From assembly GCA_016784545.1 (NCBI GenBank), contig JADHUM010000018.1:1-57343 (forward strand): DNA of 57,343 nucleotides, in the 5' to 3' direction. Position 1 is the stretch's first letter. The number at the start of each line of letters is the position of its first letter. This DNA comes from Candidatus Neomarinimicrobiota bacterium. GTDB taxonomy: Bacteria > Fidelibacterota > UBA8477 > JABMPR01. The translations under genes and the position numbers were made by a program. This document shows positions 40,010-49,723 of this stretch, piece after piece. The notes under the pieces are model-generated. The model made no database searches. It had not been told where the DNA came from and saw nothing but the letters and a program-made list of their open reading frames with translations.

Positions 40010-43000
40010 GTGGGTATGAGGAACAAGACTTTGAAAAATATACGTAAGAGTTTTCTCGTAATTATCGCTGGATTTCTAGTTTCGAATTTGGCAGCGCAGA
40101 GTGTGATTTATGAAGGACCAGCAGATGCAGCTGGTGATCCAGCAGCAGAACGCTTGAGCTACATGGATGGTAATCGAATTCGTCTGGAATTCCGCAATAC
40201 TACCGAACTATCTTATTGGTCCTCAGCCAGTCCAGCAGGCGAATCACTATGGCCCAATACCTTTGATGGTACCAGAATGTTGGACGGTATCGGATTGCTC
40301 GTTGGTGCAAAGGTGTATCTTGAACAGGATACCATTCCAGTGGAGGATCCTGCCAACTATTCCGGTGGATTTCCACTTGATACTTTGTACTACTGTCAAA
40401 CCAATTATCGTGAAAATATGGACCTGAATCCCCTTGGAGATATTCGATGGGGATTTGAACCTGTCTTTGGTTACTTCAATGAAATCATAGAACACGGAAC
40501 TCCAGCCATGAGTAATCGTCCGGAATCGTGGCCAACAGCTGGCTGGCCTGCTTATGGTGACAATTTGAAGTGGCAGGGGGAATGGGATGGTCGCTTTGGT
40601 CGCGGTAAAATAAACTCAGAACTTGAAACCTATTTTGTGGTGAATGATGCTCAAGATCAGGAGTATCTGGGGTTTGAGGATCGAGCAAGATATTATCCAA
40701 GACCTGGACACTATATTGGTGACAAATCTTCATCAGTTTCTGTGCAATCTGGGATGCCCTGGGGTGGCTTAGGTCTCCGTGTGGAGCAGCGGGGTTTTCA
40801 ATGGAACAACGCACAAGCCCGTGACGCCATTTTTTGGGAATATGAAATAGCAAACATCTCTGACTATGACTTACCTGAAGTTGCCTTTGGCTATTGGGTA
40901 GATACTTGGATTGGTGGTGAATGGGATAGCGATGACATTGGATTCTTCGATACAGTTGTTGATATGGCCTATTGCTGGGATGAAGATGGTATTGGTCAGG
41001 GGGGAAGAACAACTGGCACTCTGGGGTTTGCATATCTGGAGAGTCCTGGGGTTGCCTATAATGGTCTTGATGACGACGATGATGGACTCACCGATGAAGA
41101 TAGGAAAACTCCAGCAGTAAATTTTATTGGGGCACTGGATGGTATTACCGATCTCGGAAAGTTTTTGGAATTCTATCGCCTCACAGAAGATGATTTAAAG
41201 CCACATTGGGATGCGGACGAGGACCAGGATTGGGATGATGGAATAGATTTAAATGGAGATGGGGACTACTACTATTTGGCCTCAAATGGCTCCTACTTTC
41301 TAGATCCCGGTGAAGAAGCTGGCGATGATGTAGGTACTGACGGAGTCGCTCCTGGCGAACTGAATTATTTTGGTCCTGATGCAGATGGAAGCGAATGTAA
41401 TCACCGTCCTGACTATAGTTTCATCGTCGGGGGTGGCGAACCTGATTTCAATAACACTGATGTATCAGAATCTGATATGGTGGGGTTAACCGCTTTTAGA
41501 ATGTTTAATATTCCAAACTTTAACGATAGTTACCATTGGCCGAAAGGTGATGAATCCATGTGGGGTTTACTTGGACAACATCATTTGGAAGAATGGTCGG
41601 GACCCTTATCTAACCTCATCCTCACCTTTGCCTCAGGTCCTTTTAAGTTGGAAAAGAACCACGAGGAACGGATTTCAATGGCTGAGTTGCACAGTTATGA
41701 TCCCCTTGCAGGCTTGAATGCCCCGGGTCATGCTGCTCCAGCTCTATTTGAGCAAAAACGGATTGTTCAGGTGATCTATGAGAAAGACTACCGATTCGCT
41801 CAACCACCTCTCATGCCCACACTTACAGCAACCCCCGGTGATGGTAAGGTTGTCCTAACATGGGATGATTTTTCAGATACCAAAACACGTGATCCATTTA
41901 TGGGCAATGTAAATGATTTTGAAGGCTATAAACTCTACAAGTCTACGGATAAATTCTTCTCTGATGCCTTGGAGATTACTGATGGAAAGGGAGTCCTGGC
42001 AAGTTTGAATCCCTTGTTTCAGTGTGATCTAGTAGATGATAGATCAGAATATGCAGATTTTGCCCACAATAGTGGGTCTCTCTTCTATTTAGGAGCAGAA
42101 ACAGGGATCGTTCACCATTACATCGATACTGAAGTTCAAAATGGTCGAACTTATTATTATGCTCTTGTAGCGTATGATTACGGCTCGGAAGAGCTGGGTA
42201 TCATGCCTACCGAAAATCCAGTTGTTCTCACTGTCTCATCCAGTGATGAGATCTTGCACTTTGGGAAGAATGTACAAATTGTTGTTCCCAGGCAGACTGC
42301 TTTGGGATACGTTTCACCAACAACGGATACTGAGGATAGTGACAACATCCTGGGCTCAGGAACGGTAACACCTTCAATCCTCTCAGACCTGGCCATCATG
42401 CCAGATCATCGCTATCAAGTCACCTTCGATATTGATTCTATCTATGTTGTACCGCGCTATACCAACGGTTTGAAATATTCCACGAGTCATCTCTATGTCC
42501 ATGATGTCACAGGAGGTGACACCATGCTGGTTTATAGTGAGACGCCTGAGAAGCATGTTGAAGGGAATGTTCTTTTAAATGATACACTCAACTATAGTTA
42601 TTTCAATCCAACTCGAATTTGGTCAACTGATGTGTTTGACGGACTCAGACTTGAGATCAATTCCCCTCAGAAAATCGCCGAAGTCGACTGGGAAAATTCC
42701 GGATGGCTAGTAGGGGGCAGTCCAATGGAAGTGGTGACCACACTTTCAGAAACTGAAAATTTCCCCTGGGATTTTGAGATAATCTTTTCTTCGAATGATT
42801 CAATCCATGTCAGTGAATTGTTTATTACCAGTGCGATTCGTGATGAGTTTGGTGCTAGGACTTCTGGCATGTTGAAATATCAGAAGTTTCCGTTTTACGT
42901 CATCAATACCAGCTTCGTTGATACAGCAGGAAACCATGAGGTGTTTGAGTTGATGGCTCAGGATATGAATGAAGATGGAGTATACAGTCCCTTGGATGAT

Positions 43001-43525
43001 CGTGTCTTTGTAGGTCCCATCAACACCCAGGGACGCTGGGCAGGAACTGTCTTTATTCTCGATTTTAGAGCAGCACAGAATGAATCTGAGCTTCCTCAAG
43101 CAGGTGACATCTACAAAATCACTTCGAATCGGCCGTTTTTCAAAACTGACACCCTCTATTTCAATGTTGAAGCAAACGATGCTGTTGATGTATCTGAATT
43201 TGACAGCGGACTGAAAAATATCAAAGTCGTCCCCAATCCTTACATCGCCACCAATGCCATGGAAGAGTCCACTTTGAATACAAATTTAAAGCAGGATCGT
43301 AGAATTATGTTTACCCACATTCCAGCACAATGTGAGATTAACATTTTTTCGGCCAGTGGCATTCATGTGGATGAAATCATTGTTGAAAACCAGCCAAGCG
43401 ACGGTAGCGTCCAATGGGATTTGATTAGCAAGGAAGGATTAGATGTTGCCGCTGGCATTTACATCTACATGGTTGAGACTGATACTGGCGAAGCCCATCA
43501 CGGAAAGTTTGCGGTGATAAAATGA
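40010..43525 (+). CDS. Very large secreted partner protein with V-P-N-P-Y C-terminal domain
   Basis: The frame opens with GTG immediately after the receptor's TAA; an ATG at 40016 is an equal alternative. The 1171-residue protein has a signal peptide ending L-A-A-Q and a long beta-rich body with repeated acidic Asp-rich stretches (for example Y-N-G-L-D-D-D-D-D-G-L-T-D-E-D near 350-364, calcium-binding-like). It also has a fibronectin-III-like module (G-Y-K-L-Y-K...R-T-Y-Y-Y-A-L-V-A-Y) and a terminal K-V-V-P-N-P-Y domain ending G-K-F-A-V-I-K. The family is not named by me. Architecture and position mirror the protein at 10163, which is shorter. I infer a surface partner of the TonB receptor in place of SusD. 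Confidence 0.72.
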   Translation: MGMRNKTLKNIRKSFLVIIAGFLVSNLAAQSVIYEGPADAAGDPAAERLSYMDGNRIRLEFRNTTELSYWSSASPAGESLWPNTFDGTRMLDGIGLLVGAKVYLEQDTIPVEDPANYSGGFPLDTLYYCQTNYRENMDLNPLGDIRWGFEPVFGYFNEIIEHGTPAMSNRPESWPTAGWPAYGDNLKWQGEWDGRFGRGKINSELETYFVVNDAQDQEYLGFEDRARYYPRPGHYIGDKSSSVSVQSGMPWGGLGLRVEQRGFQWNNAQARDAIFWEYEIANISDYDLPEVAFGYWVDTWIGGEWDSDDIGFFDTVVDMAYCWDEDGIGQGGRTTGTLGFAYLESPGVAYNGLDDDDDGLTDEDRKTPAVNFIGALDGITDLGKFLEFYRLTEDDLKPHWDADEDQDWDDGIDLNGDGDYYYLASNGSYFLDPGEEAGDDVGTDGVAPGELNYFGPDADGSECNHRPDYSFIVGGGEPDFNNTDVSESDMVGLTAFRMFNIPNFNDSYHWPKGDESMWGLLGQHHLEEWSGPLSNLILTFASGPFKLEKNHEERISMAELHSYDPLAGLNAPGHAAPALFEQKRIVQVIYEKDYRFAQPPLMPTLTATPGDGKVVLTWDDFSDTKTRDPFMGNVNDFEGYKLYKSTDKFFSDALEITDGKGVLASLNPLFQCDLVDDRSEYADFAHNSGSLFYLGAETGIVHHYIDTEVQNGRTYYYALVAYDYGSEELGIMPTENPVVLTVSSSDEILHFGKNVQIVVPRQTALGYVSPTTDTEDSDNILGSGTVTPSILSDLAIMPDHRYQVTFDIDSIYVVPRYTNGLKYSTSHLYVHDVTGGDTMLVYSETPEKHVEGNVLLNDTLNYSYFNPTRIWSTDVFDGLRLEINSPQKIAEVDWENSGWLVGGSPMEVVTTLSETENFPWDFEIIFSSNDSIHVSELFITSAIRDEFGARTSGMLKYQKFPFYVINTSFVDTAGNHEVFELMAQDMNEDGVYSPLDDRVFVGPINTQGRWAGTVFILDFRAAQNESELPQAGDIYKITSNRPFFKTDTLYFNVEANDAVDVSEFDSGLKNIKVVPNPYIATNAMEESTLNTNLKQDRRIMFTHIPAQCEINIFSASGIHVDEIIVENQPSDGSVQWDLISKEGLDVAAGIYIYMVETDTGEAHHGKFAVIK

Positions 43526-44592
43526 GGATGACACGTAATCATCGGAGAAGTTTATCAGTGGTCATTGCTTTACTGTTATCCATTAGTTTGGTCTTTGGGC
43601 AGAAACCGGACAAGGTCGGAACCACTGCCGTTTCTATCTATGAAATTGGTTTTGGTGCCGCAGGGAATGGGATGGGTGATGCCCGTGTAGCCTCAGCTTC
43701 TGGGGTTGAGTCCATCTACTGGAATCCAGCGGGATTAGCACAAACACGTGGAAATGAGATGTATTTCTTTAATCAGCCATGGCTGGTTGGTATTGGGACA
43801 GGAATGGCAGGGGTGGCTTTCGATATACCTGGTGTGGGAAAAGCAGGTTTAAGTATGATATACGCTGATTATGGCGATATGGAAGTGACTACTGTTAATC
43901 AGCAAGAAGGAACAGGAGAAATATTCTCAGCCAGTGACTATGTCATGGCGCTAACCTTTGCTCGAAATCTGGCGACCTGGTTTTCATTGGGCTTCAACTT
44001 TGAATACTTCTCTTCTTCTATCTACCACACAACAGCCAGTGCTGTTGCAGCAGATTTAGGTGTCATTGTGAAAACGGATTTCTTTACCACCACAGGAGAC
44101 CGTGAGGATGGGCTGGCTATTGGTATGAGTATCAATAATTATGGGACTCCCATGGAGTATGAGGGCAAAGATTTACTCGCCAGTATTGACATTCTCCCTG
44201 ATGAAGATGGCAACTATCGCTATGTTCCTGGACAATACAAATTATCAGAATGGGAATTACCCATGCTGTTCCGAATTGGTGCATCTGTCTATCCAATCGC
44301 ATCCCAATTTCACCGATTGTGTCTGGAGGTTGATGCAGTTCATCCCAATAACAATAGTGAATATGTGAATGTTGGAGCAGAATATTCATATGTGCGCGGT
44401 AGATTTGGGAAACTCTTTCTGAGAACCGGGTATAAGGGAATTTTCATGGATGATTCTGAATACGGTATGTCAGCCGGTGCTGGATTAGAGTTGTTTGTCA
44501 TGGGCGGCCGGAGTATGCGCCTGGAATATTCGTTCAGAGATATTGGTGTGCTGGGAACTTCACAATCCTATTCCATTCGACTAGGCTTTTAA
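43522..44592 (+). CDS. PorV/PorQ-family outer-membrane beta-barrel protein
   Basis: The ATG overlaps the previous stop (ATGA). The 356-residue protein has a signal peptide ending V-F-G-Q, then G-F-G-A-A-G-N-G-M-G-D-A-R-V-A-S-A and S-I-Y-W-N-P-A-G-L-A, the N-terminal signature of the PorV/PorQ family, and ends in S-Y-S-I-R-L-G-F. It is the counterpart of the gene at 13032 and again follows the receptor/partner pair. Family members move type IX cargo through the outer membrane. The locus copy may serve the sorted enzymes of this operon or stabilise the receptor complex. Confidence 0.82.
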   Translation: MRMTRNHRRSLSVVIALLLSISLVFGQKPDKVGTTAVSIYEIGFGAAGNGMGDARVASASGVESIYWNPAGLAQTRGNEMYFFNQPWLVGIGTGMAGVAFDIPGVGKAGLSMIYADYGDMEVTTVNQQEGTGEIFSASDYVMALTFARNLATWFSLGFNFEYFSSSIYHTTASAVAADLGVIVKTDFFTTTGDREDGLAIGMSINNYGTPMEYEGKDLLASIDILPDEDGNYRYVPGQYKLSEWELPMLFRIGASVYPIASQFHRLCLEVDAVHPNNNSEYVNVGAEYSYVRGRFGKLFLRTGYKGIFMDDSEYGMSAGAGLELFVMGGRSMRLEYSFRDIGVLGTSQSYSIRLGF

Positions 44593-44608
44593 GAGAATTG
44601 GGGCGAGA

Positions 44609-46900
44609 ATGAAAAACTATACTGTAAAACCTATCATGGCCATGGTTCTCGTGCTCATACTTGTAGCTTGCGCTACTGTGGGGATAGAAGAGGTACCTGT
44701 CAAAACCACAGAAGGCATACCCGTAGAAAAATCAGCCAGTATTTTCACTATGGCGAACTGGCTAGCCGTCGGACCTTTCCCCAATATTAGCACCACAGAA
44801 AGACAATCTGATGGAACTTTTGATGTGGGATACTCCTACGATTTTCTCGCATCCATTGGCGGTGAATCAACGGGAGTGATCAAGCCGAATCAAACACTAC
44901 AATTTGAGAATCAGGATGCCACTGTTGGTACAGCCCCAGTGGTTGAGGCCACGGCTAACCCCATGGGAATAGTTGATTTTGCTGAGCTCTATAACCATGC
45001 TGAGTATAAGGTAGCTTATGCCTTTGCTTATATCCATTCAACGAAGGATCAATCTGTCCATGCGTTGCTGGGGTCAGATGATGCTGTCAAAGTATGGACC
45101 AATGGATCACTGGTGCATGAAAACTATACTTTTAGAGCTGTGAATCCTGGTGAAGACCAGTTTCCCATTCATCTAAAAAAGGGATTAAATAGCATACTGG
45201 TCAAAGTCCTTAATGGAACGAGTGGTTGGGGATTCTCTCTCTCTGTCCAGGATGCTCAATCTCGATCAGAGATGATAGCCAAAGACAAGGTGAAGAAAGA
45301 TTTCGAAGCCTTCATGAACTCGAAAATTGTTCCTGCTTGGTACAATTCTTGGGATGAATCATTCACCCCTGGAAACTTTCCGAACATGAGATGGGATCAA
45401 CCCTATCTCGCTGAACAAATCATTGGTGAAGCTCCGCTTACCATACGTTGGTTTGATGCAGAGCTGAATGAAGTAACAAAGGCAGAAAGTCCAGGTCGAT
45501 ATGGATTCATTGCTGAATGTGTTTCGAAAGAGAATATGATCATTCGAAGAGCTGGAACGCTCTATTGCTACCCTTGGGATTGGATGGGGTGGAGTGAACG
45601 GCCATATGCAACATTAAAGACACCTCCAGCAGCGCGATTTGACCAGGAGCAACTTTCAAATCACGAAGAAGCAATTGCCAGGTATGTAGGTAGAATGATG
45701 CTGCTATCAACTTTAGATCAGGAAGAGGGTGCAGCACTCATGTCCTATCTATATGAGGTGAATCATGGAAAATACTCCGACGGTGGCTTGAATAGCCCCA
45801 TGCTTGCGGACGATGAATATCATATCCGTCTTCAGAAAAAGGTTGGTGGCATTAAGTACTCGGGTCCATCTCTCAGGTCTCCAAAGGCCATTCAGGGCAA
45901 GTCTGCTCCGGTGTTGCGACACGGAACACCGGAAGATGCAGGATTTAACCCAATTATTATTGCAGATCTAAAGGCAGTGACAGATGAATGGTTCGATGCA
46001 AGTGGCGAACCTTTTATCACAGTGGTAGCTCGAAATGGGATAATTGTCTACGAGGAAGCGACTGGTCACGATGCTAACGGCGAATTCACAACCTCGACTG
46101 CAACTCCCATCGCATCCACCACAAAACTAATCACTGGAATCACTTTTGCTCAGTTTATGCATCAGGATCTGATTCAGATCGATGACCCAGTTGGTGCCTA
46201 TTATCCAGATTATCCTCTAGAAGGAGATAAAACCCTAACCCTGAGACATTGCTTCACACATACTTCAGGTCTCATTGGACATGAACGCTGGGGCGGTATG
46301 CATAACCACAGGTTAGAAAATGTAGTAGCCAATCAATTGAACTTTTTGCCAGTTGGGAAAAAGAGCACTTATAATGGTGACGGCTATAACCTTGCAGGTC
46401 GGGTCATGGAGGCAGTAGCAGGAAAAAGCATTTTTCGTGTTATCCATGAAAACTTGTTTGAGCCCCTTGATATGAGTAATTCAATTATTGAAGAGGACCT
46501 CGCATTCAGTGTGCAGAGCACTGCTGGAGATCTGGCCCGCATCGGTCAACTCCTGCTCAATAGGGGATCATATGGAAAGTATGAATTCTTCTCACCTGCG
46601 GTCTTTGAACAAATCTTACCGAAAAACCTTGCACAATTCTACCCTGGAATGGATTGGGATCAGGGAATAGGTATTACCTGGATGACAATGAAACATCCAG
46701 ATGCCGGTAAAGATGGTACTCCAACTGATAAAACAGTGCTTAGCTCAAATATAATTGGTCACGGATCAGCAACATCAACAGTCTTAAGGGTAGATCTTGA
46801 CAATGATCTGGTTATCGCACAGACACGCTGGCAAGCTGGACCCCATTACGACAAATATTTGACCAAACTGCTTATGGCAATAGAAAAGAATCTAAAATAG
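44609..46900 (+). CDS. Lipoprotein with beta-lactamase-fold serine hydrolase domain
   Basis: The 763-residue protein has a lipobox L-V-A-C (Cys21). The N-terminal part (about 45-220) looks like a jelly-roll sugar-binding module (L-L-G-S-D-D-A-V-K-V-W-T-N-G). The C-terminal part (about 440-763) is a class-C beta-lactamase/esterase fold with S503-T-T-K506, C-F-T-H-T-S-G-L near 548-555 and Y588 in T-Y-N-G-D-G-Y-N-L in place of the usual Y-S-N. Such proteins include D-amino-peptidases and family VIII esterases. Inside an operon with two other esterases an ester-cleaving role on substituted galactan is plausible; antibiotic resistance is less so. It sits 16 bp after porV and 2 bp before galM. Confidence 0.78.
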   Translation: MKNYTVKPIMAMVLVLILVACATVGIEEVPVKTTEGIPVEKSASIFTMANWLAVGPFPNISTTERQSDGTFDVGYSYDFLASIGGESTGVIKPNQTLQFENQDATVGTAPVVEATANPMGIVDFAELYNHAEYKVAYAFAYIHSTKDQSVHALLGSDDAVKVWTNGSLVHENYTFRAVNPGEDQFPIHLKKGLNSILVKVLNGTSGWGFSLSVQDAQSRSEMIAKDKVKKDFEAFMNSKIVPAWYNSWDESFTPGNFPNMRWDQPYLAEQIIGEAPLTIRWFDAELNEVTKAESPGRYGFIAECVSKENMIIRRAGTLYCYPWDWMGWSERPYATLKTPPAARFDQEQLSNHEEAIARYVGRMMLLSTLDQEEGAALMSYLYEVNHGKYSDGGLNSPMLADDEYHIRLQKKVGGIKYSGPSLRSPKAIQGKSAPVLRHGTPEDAGFNPIIIADLKAVTDEWFDASGEPFITVVARNGIIVYEEATGHDANGEFTTSTATPIASTTKLITGITFAQFMHQDLIQIDDPVGAYYPDYPLEGDKTLTLRHCFTHTSGLIGHERWGGMHNHRLENVVANQLNFLPVGKKSTYNGDGYNLAGRVMEAVAGKSIFRVIHENLFEPLDMSNSIIEEDLAFSVQSTAGDLARIGQLLLNRGSYGKYEFFSPAVFEQILPKNLAQFYPGMDWDQGIGITWMTMKHPDAGKDGTPTDKTVLSSNIIGHGSATSTVLRVDLDNDLVIAQTRWQAGPHYDKYLTKLLMAIEKNLK

Positions 46901-46902
46901 AT

Positions 46903-47994
46903 ATGCAATTTACTTCTATCCAAAATACAACAACCTGTACCAGAGAATCCTTCGGTTTCCTTCCTGATGGTCGGGAAGTGCATGAATACACTCTTACAAA
47001 CGCCGGCGGCATATCTATTGGCATATTGAATTATGGCGGCATTCTGCGATCAATTATGACACCAAATCAAGCAGGAGTGTATTCGGATATATTACTCGGG
47101 TATGATGACCTTGAAGGATATCTCAATGATGTATCCTATATGGGAGCTGTGATTGGGCGGTATGCGAATAGAATTAAGGGTGCTGCATTGGAGATTGATG
47201 GTGTGAAGTATGATCTCAGCCAGAATGAGGGATCAAGTTGTCACCATGGAGGGAAGTCGGGATTCAATCGCGCTCTGTGGGATGCCACAATTATTAGTAC
47301 TGGCGTCAATCCTTGTCTTCAACTCGAGCGTACTAGCGAAGATGGAGAGGGTGGATTTCCAGGTGAGCTTAAAGTCAGGATTACGTACACCCTTAATGAT
47401 CAGAACGAGTTAACGCTAGAATTTCAAGCAACCACAGACAAGAAGACTGTCATTAGCTTGACAACCCACCCTTATTTCAATTTGAGTGACAATCAGATAA
47501 AAACTATTGATGGTCACCTGTTAGAGCTGAATGCTACAGAATATTTGCCAATAGATTCGAGTATGATCCCCACAGGAGAATTACGAGCTGTGCAGGGATC
47601 ACCCTTTGACTTTCTAACTCCAAATCAGATTGGCTCCAGAATGGGGAATGGCAATAAGCAATTGTCACTAGCTGGAGGTTATGACCACTGTTATGTCATT
47701 AATCAATCCCAGAATGAATTCAAGCCAGTGGCAAAGCTCTGTGAGCTAGAGAGTGGTCGATCACTAACTATAAGCTCAAATTCTCCGGGTTTGCAGCTCT
47801 ACTCTTCAAATTATTTAAGTGAGAATGTGTTTGGGAAGGGGTCTAAAGCATTTAATAAAAGGATGGGTGTCTGTCTGGAACCTCAACATTTTCCAAATGC
47901 ACCGAATGAATCCTCTTTTCCCTCGTCGGTCATATCTCCGGATATTGAGTATCATCATAAAATGGTGCTAAAATTTGGTCTGATTGATGGATAA
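46903..47994 (+). CDS. galM: Aldose 1-epimerase (mutarotase)
   Basis: The 363-residue protein shows the galactose mutarotase motifs: G-R-Y-A-N-R-I near 85-91, C-H-H-G-G near 110-114, the catalytic His region T-H-P-Y-F-N-L-S near 187-194, D-H-C-Y-V near 260-264 and the catalytic Glu in L-E-P-Q-H-F-P-N near 325. No signal peptide is seen, so it acts in the cytoplasm, converting beta-D-galactose released by beta-galactosidase to the alpha form used by galactokinase. It follows the hydrolase gene by 2 bp and precedes the symporter. Confidence 0.93.
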   Translation: MQFTSIQNTTTCTRESFGFLPDGREVHEYTLTNAGGISIGILNYGGILRSIMTPNQAGVYSDILLGYDDLEGYLNDVSYMGAVIGRYANRIKGAALEIDGVKYDLSQNEGSSCHHGGKSGFNRALWDATIISTGVNPCLQLERTSEDGEGGFPGELKVRITYTLNDQNELTLEFQATTDKKTVISLTTHPYFNLSDNQIKTIDGHLLELNATEYLPIDSSMIPTGELRAVQGSPFDFLTPNQIGSRMGNGNKQLSLAGGYDHCYVINQSQNEFKPVAKLCELESGRSLTISSNSPGLQLYSSNYLSENVFGKGSKAFNKRMGVCLEPQHFPNAPNESSFPSSVISPDIEYHHKMVLKFGLIDG

Positions 47995-48077
47995 GAATTA
48001 ATAGCTAGTAGAAGCATATTACTCAGGATTTTTAAAATAAACGTGTACCGTAAAATTTAAGGAAAAAGGATATATCC

Positions 48078-49709
48078 ATGCAATTTTCATTTATTGACTA
48101 TGTAGTATTTATCACATACGCAGTAACTATTGTCTCTGTAGGACTATGGGTCTCCAGAAGTAAGGAAGGGCACGAAAAGAATGCTGAAGACTATTTTCTA
48201 GCTGGAAAATCCTTACCCTGGTGGGCGATCGGTGCTTCACTCATTGCTGCTAATATTTCGGCTGAGCAATTCATTGGAATGTCTGGATCCGGTTTTTCAT
48301 TGGGCCTGGCGATCGCATCATATGAGTGGATGGCTGCACTTACCTTAATCATCGTGGGTAAGTATTTTCTCCCCATATTCATCGAGAAAAACATTTATAC
48401 TATACCTCAGTTCGTTGAAGTTCGCTTTAGCAAAAACCTAAAAACTATTCTGGCTATATTTTGGATCGGCTTGTTCATTTTTGTGAACTTGACTTCAGTC
48501 CTATTCCTAGGTGCGAAAGCTCTCGATACCATACTGGGAGCGGGCAATGGGGACTACATCATGCATGGTATTCTGGGACTTGCCTTTTTTGCAGCGGCCT
48601 ATTCAATATGGGGTGGCTTATCAGCTGTCGCCTGGACTGATGTAATCCAGGTTATTCTACTCATTGTAGGTGGTCTGATCACCTCAATAATAGCTTTGAA
48701 TCATGTTACACCAGACGGTGGTGTATTCCATGGCTTATCCCATATCTATAACGTGGCTGGGGACCATTTCCATATGATCCTCAAGGAGGGACACCCCAGC
48801 TTTAGCAACTTGCCAGGCATCGCCGTGCTTGTCGGAGGTATGTGGGTGGCAAATCTATACTATTGGGGATTTAACCAATATATCATTCAGAGAACATTTG
48901 CAGCCAAATCCCTTAAAGAAGCACAGAAGGGGATCGCTTTTGCTGCTTTTCTAAAGCTTATAATACCACTTATTGTTGTTATTCCAGGAATCGTAGCCTA
49001 CGTGATGTTTACTGCACCTGAGGGGACAGCAATTATCCCCGGCGCCACTGAAGCATTTAGTTCTGGTAACGGTATTAATTATGATAAGGCTTATCCCTGG
49101 CTGATTAGTCAATTTGTTCCTACCGGTTTGCAGGGTCTAGTCTTGGCGGCACTTGCTGCAGCCATTGTGTCATCTCTGGCCTCTATGTTGAACTCAACCT
49201 CAACTATTTTTACAATGGATATTTACCGCTCCTATATCAACAAAAATGCGGATGATAAGCAAACTGTTAAGGTCGGACGGATTACGGTGCTAGTAGCCTT
49301 AACGATTGCAGTATTGGTTGCGCCTACACTTGGTTCAATAAAAGAAATGTTCCAATATATCCAGGAATATACTGGTCTGGTCAGCCCAGGTATACTTGGC
49401 GTATTTATCATGGGTCTCTTTTATAAAAGATCAACAAATAATGCTGCAATCTGGGGTGCTGTATCATCCATCCCCCTTGCACTAGTCCTAAAACTTGGTA
49501 CGAGCATGCCATGGATGCACCAAATGATGATCGTCTGGATCGCGACCATGATTATTATTGCTGTTATCAGTCAGATCGAAGGCAAGGGTGCCGTAGACAA
49601 AAAAGGTATTCCTGTATCCAGAAAATATTTTGCGACAGAGCCGGTATTTAATATTAGCGCGATGATCATTAGTGTGATTCTGGTCGTGCTATATGCAGTA
49701 TTCTGGTAG
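48078..49709 (+). CDS. Sodium/galactose symporter, vSGLT-like (SSS family)
   Basis: The 543-residue membrane protein has about 14 predicted spans. Long blocks match my recollection of the Vibrio parahaemolyticus sodium/galactose symporter vSGLT: E-D-Y-F-L-A-G-K-S-L-P-W-W-A, A-A-N-I-S-A-E-Q-F-I-G-M-S-G-S-G, A-S-Y-E-W-M-A-A, W-G-F-N-Q-Y-I-I-Q-R-T and Y-I-Q-E-Y-T-G-L-V-S-P-G. Sugar-contacting residues of vSGLT (Asn/Gln near 59/64 and Glu near 83 here) are present. It should bring galactose into the cytoplasm with sodium, consistent with a marine setting. An 83-bp gap with AAGGAAAAAGGA before the start separates it from galM. Confidence 0.92.
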   Translation: MQFSFIDYVVFITYAVTIVSVGLWVSRSKEGHEKNAEDYFLAGKSLPWWAIGASLIAANISAEQFIGMSGSGFSLGLAIASYEWMAALTLIIVGKYFLPIFIEKNIYTIPQFVEVRFSKNLKTILAIFWIGLFIFVNLTSVLFLGAKALDTILGAGNGDYIMHGILGLAFFAAAYSIWGGLSAVAWTDVIQVILLIVGGLITSIIALNHVTPDGGVFHGLSHIYNVAGDHFHMILKEGHPSFSNLPGIAVLVGGMWVANLYYWGFNQYIIQRTFAAKSLKEAQKGIAFAAFLKLIIPLIVVIPGIVAYVMFTAPEGTAIIPGATEAFSSGNGINYDKAYPWLISQFVPTGLQGLVLAALAAAIVSSLASMLNSTSTIFTMDIYRSYINKNADDKQTVKVGRITVLVALTIAVLVAPTLGSIKEMFQYIQEYTGLVSPGILGVFIMGLFYKRSTNNAAIWGAVSSIPLALVLKLGTSMPWMHQMMIVWIATMIIIAVISQIEGKGAVDKKGIPVSRKYFATEPVFNISAMIISVILVVLYAVFW

Positions 49710-49723
49710 GAATTATTACTTGA

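Noticed and set aside
40485-41033. 182-codon minus-strand open frame
   Set aside because: It is the complement of the large secreted-protein gene; composition (many His, Pro, Gln) is typical of an antisense shadow.
37280-44592. SusD homologue following the TonB receptor
   Set aside because: The protein after each receptor has no TPR-rich SusD features or lipobox and is beta-rich with a V-P-N-P-Y terminal domain.
44609-46900. Antibiotic-resistance beta-lactamase
   Set aside because: The large extra N-terminal module, altered Y-x-N motif and position in a sugar operon argue against a dedicated resistance enzyme.
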